Made by a program: the position numbers and the translations under genes. 64,000 nt of DNA from Frigoribacterium faeni (lineage in GTDB: Bacteria; Actinomycetota; Actinomycetes; Actinomycetales; Microbacteriaceae), in contig NZ_JAAOYW010000001.1 in the NCBI RefSeq assembly GCF_011761235.1, forward strand, positions 682,781 to 746,780, given 5' to 3'. Position 1 is the first letter of the stretch, and every line of letters begins with the position of its first letter. The notes under the pieces are model-generated. The model made no database searches and was not told the DNA's origin. It saw nothing but the letters and a program-made list of their open reading frames with translations. Positions 38,500 to 45,902 of this stretch are shown here, piece by piece.

Positions 38500-39495
38500 C
38501 TAGCCGGCGACGAGCTCCGTCGCGCCCGCCTCGAACTCGTCGAGGTCGCCGGTCTCGCCCGCCCGGTGCGCCCGGCCGCCGAGGATCCACTGGTAGGCGA
38601 GGAACCCCGCGAGCGCGACCGTGCCGATGCCGATCTTGATCGGCCAGGGCCACGGCTGCCGCGTGACGAAGCCCTCGATGACGCCCGAGACGAGCAGGGC
38701 GAGCATCAGCCCGACCGCGATCGTGATGAGCGCCCGGCCGTCCTGGGCGAGCGCCTGCCCGCGGGTGCGCGCCCCGGGGGCCACCCACGACCAGAAGATC
38801 AGCAGCCCCGCGCCGCCGGCCACGAAGATGCTGTACAGCTCGAGCTGGCCGTGCGGGAGGATGTACAGGAAGAAGTACTCGAGGCGACCCTGCTCGGCCA
38901 TGAGGCCCGCCGAGATGCCCACGTTCATCGCGTTGTTGAGCACGACGTAGGGCACCCAGACGCCGGTGATGCCGAAGGCCACGCACTGGGCGGCGATGAA
39001 GGCGTTGTTCGTCCACACCTGTCCCGTGAACGACGAGGGGGCGCTCTCCGAGTAGTAGTCGACGAAGTCCTCGGTCGCGAACTGCCGCCGGAACTCCTCC
39101 GAGCCGAACGACGCGAGCACGGCGGGCGTGTTCGCCGCCCACACCGCGAACGAGGTCGCCACGACGACGGTGACGAGCAGCACGGCGACGGACAGCCACC
39201 GCACCCGCCACAGGGCGGCGGGCAGCTGGGCGACGAAGAACGTGGGCAGCTGCGAGGCGATGTTGCGCCCCGCGCCGGTGAACCGCAGCCGGGCCCGCGA
39301 CAGCGTCAGCGAGAGGCGGTCGGCGACGACGGACGGGCCCGCGGCCGTCTGCAGGGCCGACAGCTCGGCGGCCCCCGACTGGTACAGGGTGACGAGCCGG
39401 TCGGCCTCGGGGCCGGTCAGGCGCCGACGGCGCGCCAGGGCCTCGAGTTCGGTCCACTCGTGACCGTGGGCGGCGGCGTAGGCGTCGAGATCCAT
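38500..39495 (-). CDS. Stage II sporulation protein M (SpoIIM) family membrane protein
   Basis: A 331-residue protein with a soluble N-terminal helical segment (1-100; WTELEALARRRRLTGPEADRL) and about six membrane helices. The family includes SpoIIM of endospore formers; in non-sporulating actinobacteria it is a conserved member of the MoxR/DUF58/RDD cluster. Transcribed against its neighbours, with the same orientation I recall for Rv3694c. ATG start with a TAGATA hexamer 6 bp upstream shared with the RDD gene. Confidence 0.88.
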   Translation of the reverse strand: MDLDAYAAAHGHEWTELEALARRRRLTGPEADRLVTLYQSGAAELSALQTAAGPSVVADRLSLTLSRARLRFTGAGRNIASQLPTFFVAQLPAALWRVRWLSVAVLLVTVVVATSFAVWAANTPAVLASFGSEEFRRQFATEDFVDYYSESAPSSFTGQVWTNNAFIAAQCVAFGITGVWVPYVVLNNAMNVGISAGLMAEQGRLEYFFLYILPHGQLELYSIFVAGGAGLLIFWSWVAPGARTRGQALAQDGRALITIAVGLMLALLVSGVIEGFVTRQPWPWPIKIGIGTVALAGFLAYQWILGGRAHRAGETGDLDEFEAGATELVAG

Positions 39496-39501
39496 TCTGC
39501 T

Positions 39502-39507
39502 TAGATA
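39502..39507. promoter_or_regulatory. Shared -10 for SpoIIM-like and RDD genes
   Basis: TAGATA reads TATCTA on the other strand and stands exactly 6 bp from the start codon on each side (CAT-N6-TAGATA-N6-ATG). The divergent spacer is only 18 bp long. Confidence 0.5.
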
Positions 39508-39513
39508 CTAGGC

Positions 39514-40398
39514 ATGTCCCGCCCGAAGACGCGTCACGCGTCGACGCCGACCCTGCGCCCCGACCAGGTCGAGTTCTTCGACGGCGCCGACGACCAGCTC
39601 GTCACCGGCGAGGCGGTCGGCCTCGACCGCCGCCCGACGGGCTTCGTCCTGCGCGTCGCGGGGGCGCTCATCGACTACCTGGCCTACGTGGTCGCCCTCG
39701 TCGGGCTCGTGCTCCTCGTCGTCTCGCTGAACGAGCGCGGCGTCGTCGACGACGCCACGTCGCAGGCGCTCACGGTCGCGTCGATCGTCGTGTGCCTGGT
39801 CGTCCTCCCGACCGTGGTCGAGACCGCGTCGCACGGCCGTTCGCTCGGCAAGCTCGCCACCGGCGCCCGCATCGTCCGGACCGACGGAGGCGCGATCGGG
39901 CTCCGCCACGCGCTCACCCGGTCGCTCGTCGGCATGCTCGAGATCGTGATGACCACGGGCGGGCTCGCGGTGGTCGTCGCCCTCCTCAACCGGTCCTCGC
40001 GCCGCCTCGGCGACCTCATGGCCGGCACCTACAGCCGCAACGAGCGGGCGCCGCACACGGGTCGCGTCGTCGTCCAGGTGCCGCCGCACCTGCTCGGGTG
40101 GGCTCCCCTGGCCGACGTCGCGCGCCTCCCCGACCCGCTCGCCCGTCGGGTCTCGTCGTACCTGCAGCAGGCGCCCGCCCTGCGGCCCGAGAGCCGGCGG
40201 CGCATCGCCGAGTCGCTCGCGGCCGAGGTCGCGCCGTTCGTGTCGCCGTTGCCCGCCACCGACCCCGAGTCGCTGCTCTGCGCCGTGTCCGCCCTCCGGC
40301 GCGAGCGCGAGGGCGTCGCCCTGGCCCGGGAGGCGGCCCTGCTGCGGCGCCTGGAGCCCGCCCTCACGGGCACGGTGCGCGGGTTCCCCCGCCGCTGA
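39514..40398 (+). CDS. RDD family membrane protein
   Basis: A 294-residue protein. RDD-type core with three or four membrane helices (residues 45-160; GLDRRPTGFVLRVAG, HGRSLGKLATG, RRLGDLMAGTY) and a cytosolic C-terminal half. The family name comes from conserved Arg/Asp pairs; a transport role is suspected. It is the last gene of the MoxR cluster, matching Rv3695 in my recollection. The start has a -10-like hexamer 6 bp upstream. Confidence 0.88.
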   Translation: MSRPKTRHASTPTLRPDQVEFFDGADDQLVTGEAVGLDRRPTGFVLRVAGALIDYLAYVVALVGLVLLVVSLNERGVVDDATSQALTVASIVVCLVVLPTVVETASHGRSLGKLATGARIVRTDGGAIGLRHALTRSLVGMLEIVMTTGGLAVVVALLNRSSRRLGDLMAGTYSRNERAPHTGRVVVQVPPHLLGWAPLADVARLPDPLARRVSSYLQQAPALRPESRRRIAESLAAEVAPFVSPLPATDPESLLCAVSALRREREGVALAREAALLRRLEPALTGTVRGFPRR

Positions 40399-40413
40399 CG
40401 GCCCGACCGGACG

Positions 40414-40459
40414 CACGGACGCCCCGACGCCCCCGTGAGGGAGCGCCGGGGCGTCCGTG
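40414..40459. terminator. Bidirectional hairpin terminator, 13-bp outer stem
   Basis: CACGGACGCCCCG pairs with CGGGGCGTCCGTG, with inner CGC/GCG and CCC/GGG pairs. Lies between the convergent RDD and sahH genes. Confidence 0.75.
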
Positions 40460-40468
40460 TCGGACCGC

Positions 40469-41953
40469 TCAGTAGCGGTAGTGGTCGACCTTGTAGGGGC
40501 CGTCGACGCTGACGCCGATGTACGACGCCTGCGCCTCGGTGAGGGTCGTCAGCTCGACGCCGAGGGCGTCGAGGTGCAGGCGCGCCACCTTCTCGTCGAG
40601 GTGCTTGGGCAGCACGTAGACCTGGGTCTCGTAGTTCTCGCGGTGCGCCCACAGCTCGATCTGGGCCAGCACCTGGTTCGTGAACGAGTTGCTCATGACG
40701 AACGACGGGTGCCCGGTCGCGTTGCCGAGGTTCATGAGACGGCCCTCGCTGAGGACGAGGACGCTGCGACCGGTGGGGAGGCGCCACTCGTGCACCTGGG
40801 GCTTGATCTCGATGCGCTCGGCACCGGCGAGCGACTCGAGCCCGGCCATGTCGATCTCGTTGTCGAAGTGGCCCACGTTCGCCACGATCGCGAGGTGCTT
40901 CAGGGCGAGCAGGTGGTCGACGGTGACGACGTCGAGGTTGCCCGTGCCGGTGACGAGGATGTCGACGGTCTCGACGACCGACTCGAGGCGGGCGACCTGG
41001 TAGCCGTCCATCGCGGCCTGCAGGGCGTTGATCGGGTCGACCTCGCTGACGATGACCCGTGCGCCCTGGCCGCGCAGCGCCTCCGCGGCGCCCTTGCCGA
41101 CGTCGCCGTAGCCGGCGACGAAGGCGACCTTGCCGCCGATCAGCACGTCGGTCGCCCGCATCAGCCCGTCGGGCAGCGAGTGGCGGATGCCGTACTTGTT
41201 GTCGAACTTCGACTTCGTGACGGAGTCGTTGACGTTGATGGCGGGGAACAGCAGCTCGCCGGCGCGCGACAGCTCGTAGAGGCGGTGCACGCCCGTCGTG
41301 GTCTCTTCGGTGACGCCCTGCAGCTCGGCGCCGATGGTCGTCCAGCGGTCGCCGGACTCGGCCAGCGAGCCGCGCAGCACCTCGAGGATCACCCGCCACT
41401 CGTGGCTGTCGCCGGGGGCGGCGTCGGGCACGGCGCCCGCGAGCTCGTACTCGCGGCCCTTGTGCACGAGCATCGTGGCGTCGCCGCCGTCGTCGAGGAT
41501 CATGTTCGGGCCGGCGAAGGACTCGCCCGCCGCGGCGGCCTCGGCCGACCAGTCGAAGATCTGGGAGGTGCACCACCAGTACTCGTCGAGGGTCTCGCCC
41601 TTCCAGGCGAAGACGGGCACGCCGGCGGGCTGCTCGGGCGTGCCGGTCGGGCCGACGACGATCGCCGCCGCCGCCTCGTCCTGCGTCGAGAAGATGTTGC
41701 AGCTGGCCCAGCGGACCTGCGCGCCCAAGGCGGTGAGGGTCTCGATGAGGACGGCTGTCTGCACCGTCATGTGCAGCGAGCCGGCGATGCGCGCTCCGGC
41801 GAGCGGCTGGGTCGGACCGAACTCCTCGCGGAGCGCCATCAGGCCGGGCATCTCGTTCTCGGCGAGCCGGAGCTGGTGTCGGCCGGCCTCGGCGAGGGTC
41901 AGGTCGGCGACCTTGTAGGGCAGCGTGGTCGTGTCAGTGGGCATGTCGACCAT
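40469..41953 (-). CDS. sahH: Adenosylhomocysteinase
   Basis: Hydrolyses S-adenosylhomocysteine to adenosine and homocysteine, recycling the product of methylation reactions. The 494-residue protein has the NAD site GYGDVGKG, the substrate/NAD region [13 protein letters not shown], and the C-terminal KVDHYRY. The length includes the insert usual in actinobacterial enzymes. An alternative ATG three codons in (41944) has GAGAAT 7 bp upstream and could be the leaderless start. It lies 33 bp downstream of the CsoR-like gene. Confidence 0.97.
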   Translation of the reverse strand: MVDMPTDTTTLPYKVADLTLAEAGRHQLRLAENEMPGLMALREEFGPTQPLAGARIAGSLHMTVQTAVLIETLTALGAQVRWASCNIFSTQDEAAAAIVVGPTGTPEQPAGVPVFAWKGETLDEYWWCTSQIFDWSAEAAAAGESFAGPNMILDDGGDATMLVHKGREYELAGAVPDAAPGDSHEWRVILEVLRGSLAESGDRWTTIGAELQGVTEETTTGVHRLYELSRAGELLFPAINVNDSVTKSKFDNKYGIRHSLPDGLMRATDVLIGGKVAFVAGYGDVGKGAAEALRGQGARVIVSEVDPINALQAAMDGYQVARLESVVETVDILVTGTGNLDVVTVDHLLALKHLAIVANVGHFDNEIDMAGLESLAGAERIEIKPQVHEWRLPTGRSVLVLSEGRLMNLGNATGHPSFVMSNSFTNQVLAQIELWAHRENYETQVYVLPKHLDEKVARLHLDALGVELTTLTEAQASYIGVSVDGPYKVDHYRY

Positions 41954-41957
41954 TCTC
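41952..41957 (-). promoter_or_regulatory. -10 hexamer GAGAAT for sahH
   Basis: GAGAAT is 7 bp before the ATG at 41944, overlapping the codon at 41953; if used, translation starts at 41944. Confidence 0.35.
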
Positions 41958-41986
41958 GCCCACCCGTGCCCGTGTGTCGCCCAGGC

Positions 41987-42304
41987 TCAGGAACGCACCA
42001 GGCGCGCGATGGCGGCCGACGCCTCCGCGATCTTCGCGTCGGCGACGGCGCCGCCCTCGCGGGCGGCCTCGGCGACGCAGTGCGCGAGGTGGTCCTCGAG
42101 CAGCTGCAGCGCCACCGTCTCGAGCGCCTTCGTGGCGGCGCTCACCTGCGTCAGCACGTCGATGCAGTAGACGTCGTCCTCGACCATGCGCTGGATGCCG
42201 CGCACCTGGCCCTCGGCCCGGCGCAGCCGGGTGACGATCTGCTGCTTCGAGGCACCGTAGCCGGGAGGGGCGGCGCCGTCGGCGCCGTCGGCGGCACCGG
42301 TCAC
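41987..42304 (-). CDS. csoR: CsoR/RcnR family metal-sensing repressor
   Basis: A 105-residue all-helical repressor of the copper-sensing family. The metal ligands Cys-His-Cys are present with the exact CsoR spacing (Cys, His 25 residues on, Cys 29 on; YCIDVL then EDHLAHC), which favours Cu(I) over the formaldehyde-sensing FrmR type. A short Gly/Ala/Asp N-terminus precedes SKQQIVTRLRRAEGQVRGIQ. The GTG start overlaps the phosphomannomutase stop by 4 bp. No copper pump or chaperone is nearby, so its target is unclear. Confidence 0.85.
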   Translation of the reverse strand: MTGAADGADGAAPPGYGASKQQIVTRLRRAEGQVRGIQRMVEDDVYCIDVLTQVSAATKALETVALQLLEDHLAHCVAEAAREGGAVADAKIAEASAAIARLVRS

Positions 42305-43728
42305 CGCGACTCCCGGATGAGGCCCAGCACCTCGTCGCGCACGGCCTCCATGCCGGAGCGGGTCGCCGCCTCGGCGTTGAGCCGCAGCAGCGGCTCGGTG
42401 TTCGACGGGCGCACGTTGAACCACCAGAACGCGCCGTCCTCCGACGCGCCCGTGATCGTCAGGCCGTCGAGCTCGTCGAGCTCGCCGCGCCCGGCGAAGG
42501 CCTCGACGATGCGCGTGTAGGCGGCCGGCACGTCGGTCACCGTGGAGTTGATCTCGCCGCTGGCCGAGTAGGGCGTGTAGCGGTCGGTGAGCGTCGAGAG
42601 GGGCTCGTCCTGGTGGCCCAGCTCGGCGAGCACGTGCATGGCCGCGAGCATGCCGTTGTCGGCACCCCAGAAGTCGCGGAAGTAGTAGTGCGCCGAGTGC
42701 TCGCCGCCGAAGATCGCGCCCGTGCTCGCCATCTCGTCCTTGATGAGCGAGTGGCCGACGCGGGTGCGGACGGGGACGGCGCCCGCGGCGACGATGGCCT
42801 CGGGCACGGCGCGCGACGTGATGAGGTTGTGGATGACCGAGATGCGGGCGTCCGGCTCGGCCGCGCGCACGCGGGCGATCTCGCGGACGGCGACGATGGC
42901 GGCGACGGCCGACGGGGTGACGGCGTCGCCCTTCTCGTCGACGACGAAGCAGCGGTCCGCGTCGCCGTCGAAGGCGAGGCCGAGGTCGGCCCCGTGCTCG
43001 ACGACGGCGGCCTGCAGGTCGACGAGGTTGGCCGGCTCGAGCGGGTTGGCCTCGTGGTTGGGGAACGTGCCGTCGAGCTCGAAGTACAGCGGCACGATCT
43101 CGAGCGGCAGGCCGGGCAGGCCGGCGGCCTCGCCGAGCACCGCGGGGACGGTCATCCCGCCCATGCCGTTGCCCGCGTCGACGACGACCTTGAGGGGGCG
43201 CACGCCCGAGAGGTCGACGAGGCCCCGCAGGTGGGCGGCGTAGCCCGGCAGGGCGTCGTGCTCGCGCAGCGAGCCCGGCTCGGCCACGGCGGCCACGCCG
43301 TCGGCGAGGTAGGCCGCCGCCCGGTCGCGGATCGACGACAGGCCCGTGTCGAGGCTGATGCCCTGCGCGCCGGCGCGGCTCATCTTGATGCCGTTGTAGG
43401 TCGCGGGGTTGTGGCTGGCCGTGAACATGGCCGCCGGGGCGTCGAGGGAGCCGGACGCGAAGTAGGACTCGTCGGTCGAGCAGAGGCCGAGGGCCACCAC
43501 GTCGGCGCCCCGGGCCTGCGCGCCGCGCGCGAAGGCGGCGGCGAACGCGGGCGACGAGTCGCGCATGTCGTGGCCGACGACGAGCTCGCTGCCCGCCGCC
43601 TCGACCTCGTCCGCGAAGGCGGCTCCGAAGGCCTCGACGACCTCCTCGGTCAGCTGCGTCCCCACCAGGCCGCGCACGTCGTAGGTCTTGACGAAGGCGG
43701 TCAGGTCGGGGGTGTTCTCAGTTGTCAT
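42301..43728 (-). CDS. manB: Phosphomannomutase/phosphoglucomutase
   Basis: Converts mannose 6-phosphate to mannose 1-phosphate (and possibly glucose phosphates) for GDP-mannose and cell-wall mannan. The 475-residue protein has the phosphoserine loop TASHNPATYNGIK with Ser105, the Mg-binding DGDADR, and GEHSAHYYFRDFWGAD plus RPSNTEPLLRLN for the sugar. ATG start; TAGTTT 6 bp upstream. Its start overlaps the end of the DUF3499 gene by 11 bp. manA is encoded 7 kb away in the same window. Confidence 0.95.
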   Translation of the reverse strand: MTTENTPDLTAFVKTYDVRGLVGTQLTEEVVEAFGAAFADEVEAAGSELVVGHDMRDSSPAFAAAFARGAQARGADVVALGLCSTDESYFASGSLDAPAAMFTASHNPATYNGIKMSRAGAQGISLDTGLSSIRDRAAAYLADGVAAVAEPGSLREHDALPGYAAHLRGLVDLSGVRPLKVVVDAGNGMGGMTVPAVLGEAAGLPGLPLEIVPLYFELDGTFPNHEANPLEPANLVDLQAAVVEHGADLGLAFDGDADRCFVVDEKGDAVTPSAVAAIVAVREIARVRAAEPDARISVIHNLITSRAVPEAIVAAGAVPVRTRVGHSLIKDEMASTGAIFGGEHSAHYYFRDFWGADNGMLAAMHVLAELGHQDEPLSTLTDRYTPYSASGEINSTVTDVPAAYTRIVEAFAGRGELDELDGLTITGASEDGAFWWFNVRPSNTEPLLRLNAEAATRSGMEAVRDEVLGLIRESR

Positions 43729-43930
43729 GCCCCAAAACTACCCGGCGGAGCACCTGCCAGCCCTGCGGGACCGACAACGACGACGCGTGTCGGGCGCACA
43801 GGTCGTACCCGTGCGGCTCCACCCGGTCGCTGAGGGGGCCGACGACCACCGTCGAGTCGGCGTACACGTAGGTGAGGGTGGACACCGCCTCCTCGTGGCA
43901 GGCGACCTTGGTGCAGGGGCGAGCGTTCAT
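43718..43930 (-). CDS. DUF3499 family protein
   Basis: A 70-residue protein found throughout actinobacteria. It has a CTKVACHEEAVSTLTYVYAD opening and CARHASSLSVPQGW, so Cys6, Cys11, Cys45 and His48 could bind a metal (zinc-ribbon-like). Function unknown. ATG start without Shine-Dalgarno; TATCGT lies 8 bp upstream. Conserved position beside phosphomannomutase, as I recall for Rv3258c. Confidence 0.88.
   Translation of the reverse strand: MNARPCTKVACHEEAVSTLTYVYADSTVVVGPLSDRVEPHGYDLCARHASSLSVPQGWQVLRRVVLGHDN
43735..43740 (-). promoter_or_regulatory. -10 hexamer TAGTTT, leaderless start of manB
   Basis: TAGTTT is 6 bp before the ATG at 43728, inside the end of the DUF3499 gene, so manB may have its own promoter. 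Confidence 0.45.
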
Positions 43931-43953
43931 CGTCCGCCACGATACCGCCGGAC

Positions 43954-43959
43954 TACGAT
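43954..43959 (+). promoter_or_regulatory. -10 hexamer TACGAT, leaderless start
   Basis: TACGAT is 6 bp before the ATG at 43966; the predicted initiation base is the A of that ATG. Confidence 0.55.
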
Positions 43960-43965
43960 GGCCTG

Positions 43966-44415
43966 ATGCCGAGGTCCCGCCGTGTGCGCGTCACCGACCG
44001 GTCGCGTCGCCGCGACCGTCACGGGCGCGGCCTGCGCTCCTCGGCCGCCGGCCCCCACCTGCCGTTCCTGCGTACCCGGGTCGAGCTCTTCGACGACCTG
44101 GTCGCCGAGACCGCCGACCACCTCCGCGAGCTCTGGCCCGACGAGCTGGCCGACGTGGCCTTCGAGGTCGCGGGCCTGCCCGCGGCCCCCGACGCCTCCT
44201 CGGTCGAGCGGTGGCGCGTCGACCGGACGGCCCGCACCGTCGTCCTCTACCGGCTGCCGATCGAGCGCCTCTCGCACGTGCCCGAGGCGCGTCGGGCGGC
44301 CGACCCCGAGTGGCAGCACCGGGTGCTCGTCGAGGGCTGGGTGCTGCAGGCGGTCGGCGACCTTCTCGGCAAGGACCCGTGGGACCTCTCCCCCGACCGC
44401 TGGCGCGACCGCTGA
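43966..44415 (+). CDS. Metallopeptidase-family protein lacking the zinc motif
   Basis: A 149-residue protein of the family I associate with Rv3259. It has a very basic N-terminus (RRVRVTDRSRRRDRHGRG) and the zincin-like middle, but the position where HExxH would be expected reads VLVEGWVLQAVGDLLG, so no zinc-binding or catalytic Glu pair is present. It is probably a non-enzymatic member. ATG start with TACGAT 6 bp upstream; divergent from DUF3499. Confidence 0.8.
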   Translation: MPRSRRVRVTDRSRRRDRHGRGLRSSAAGPHLPFLRTRVELFDDLVAETADHLRELWPDELADVAFEVAGLPAAPDASSVERWRVDRTARTVVLYRLPIERLSHVPEARRAADPEWQHRVLVEGWVLQAVGDLLGKDPWDLSPDRWRDR

Positions 44416-44429
44416 GCCCGGGCGGCCGA

Positions 44430-44471
44430 CCGGCCCCGTGACGGTGGCCGCCGGCCCCGTGACGGTGCCCG
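44430..44471. repeat. Two 21-bp tandem repeats and a short stem
   Basis: CCGGCCCCGTGACGGTG plus four bases occurs twice (44430-44450, 44451-44471) in the convergent spacer. A 6-bp stem GCCGCG/CGCGGC (44475-44490) follows and may terminate transcription. Confidence 0.6.
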
Positions 44472-44489
44472 CCCGCCGCGCGTGCGCGG

Positions 44490-45902
44490 CTACGGGTAGA
44501 CGGTGACCGGGGTCGAGGCCGGCAGGGGCGACGTCACGGGCCACGACGCGAGCGCGCCGGCCGCCGACCAGCTGACGGCGGCACGGAGCCCGTCGGCGTC
44601 CGTCAGGGAGACCACGTCGCCGGCCGCGACCGCGACGTCGACGGTGCTGCCCGCCGGCACGGACACCTGCTGCGGCTCGGCGTCGCCGACCCCCACGGTC
44701 GCCGTGGCCGCCTCGGTGCCCGGGTTGGCGACGGAGAGCGTCGGCCCCTCGCCCTGGGGCACCTGGACGAGCGTGTCGCCCCGCAGGGCCGGGGCGGCCG
44801 AGGCCCAGGCGAGGTCGACCGCGCCCTCGGGCGAGATCGTGGAGGTGCGGGCGCCGGCGAGGACGGGGACCTGGGAGACCAGCGTCGCCGTCCAGGTGCC
44901 GTCGCCGAGGCCGTCGACCGGGACGTCGGTGACGCGCCCGGCCTCGGCACGGGTCTGGAACTGCACGGAGGTGCCGTCCGCGGTCGACAGGGTCACCGAG
45001 ACCTGGGCGGCCTCGTCGCCGGGCACGTAGACGCGCACGACGCTCTGCAGGTCGGCCGACGAGGGCTCGGAGACGGCGCCCTCGAGCGACGCCGAGTCGC
45101 GCACGACGATGCCCGGGACGACGACCTGGCGCGCCGGGGCCGCGCCGCCGCTGACGACGTCCACCCCGCCGGGGTCGAGGGTCCGCACGACGCTCTGCTG
45201 CAGCGAGGCGACGATCCGGCCGCCCCGGCTCTGCACGTGCACCACGGGCGAGACGAGCCCCGTGGCGAAGCCCGAGAGCGGGACGACCTTCTGGCTGCGG
45301 GGCGCGACGACGATGCCGTCGATCCCGGGCCCCTGGACGCGGCCCTCCTCGGCGGCGATGCCGAGGTCGACGGTCGCGTTGACGTCGGTCGGGTTGACGA
45401 GCACCACGAGCGACACCCGACCGGTCTCGGTCGAGCCCCCGACGAGCCAGGTCGAGCTCGTCGGCTCGGCGCACGGGGCGGAGGCGAAGCCCACGAGGTC
45501 GCCCTCGGACACGGCCTGGCTCTGCGCGGCCGCGACGAGGGGCACATCGTCGCCCTGGACGGGCGTGGTCCAGACGACCGGGTCGGAGTCGCTGCCGTCG
45601 GCGCCGGCGAGCGAGTCGCTCTCGTCGTCGCCCGAGCTCGAGGTCGAGGCCACCTGGGCGCGGCCGACCGAGCTGGCGGTCGTGGCCTGCTGGCCCTCGG
45701 CGTCGGAGAGCTGGAGCAGGCTGCCGGCGCAGACGCGCTGCTGGTCGACCGGGACGGGCGTGACGACCTGCCCGGCGGGCACGGTCTGCAGGGTCGGGAG
45801 CGGCAGCACGCCGGCGGCCCCGACGACCACGGCCGCGACGGCGAGGCCGGCCGCGCCGAGGGCGACGCGGCGGGTCCTCGCGATCAGGGGGCGCTCAGTC
45901 AT
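44490..45902 (-). CDS. DUF5719 family protein
   Basis: A 470-residue extracytoplasmic protein with an N-terminal membrane anchor (about 10-35) and a long beta-rich, Val/Thr/Gly-rich ectodomain with repeated similar strands. No catalytic motif is recognised. Its GTG start lies 8 bp inside the end of the large glycosyltransferase gene, so the two are coupled and probably act together in envelope assembly. Confidence 0.82.
   Translation of the reverse strand: MTERPLIARTRRVALGAAGLAVAAVVVGAAGVLPLPTLQTVPAGQVVTPVPVDQQRVCAGSLLQLSDAEGQQATTASSVGRAQVASTSSSGDDESDSLAGADGSDSDPVVWTTPVQGDDVPLVAAAQSQAVSEGDLVGFASAPCAEPTSSTWLVGGSTETGRVSLVVLVNPTDVNATVDLGIAAEEGRVQGPGIDGIVVAPRSQKVVPLSGFATGLVSPVVHVQSRGGRIVASLQQSVVRTLDPGGVDVVSGGAAPARQVVVPGIVVRDSASLEGAVSEPSSADLQSVVRVYVPGDEAAQVSVTLSTADGTSVQFQTRAEAGRVTDVPVDGLGDGTWTATLVSQVPVLAGARTSTISPEGAVDLAWASAAPALRGDTLVQVPQGEGPTLSVANPGTEAATATVGVGDAEPQQVSVPAGSTVDVAVAAGDVVSLTDADGLRAAVSWSAAGALASWPVTSPLPASTPVTVYP

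Noticed and set aside
41987-42304. FrmR-type formaldehyde sensor instead of CsoR
   Set aside because: The second Cys at the third ligand position is present, which fits copper CsoR rather than FrmR; the choice remains an inference.
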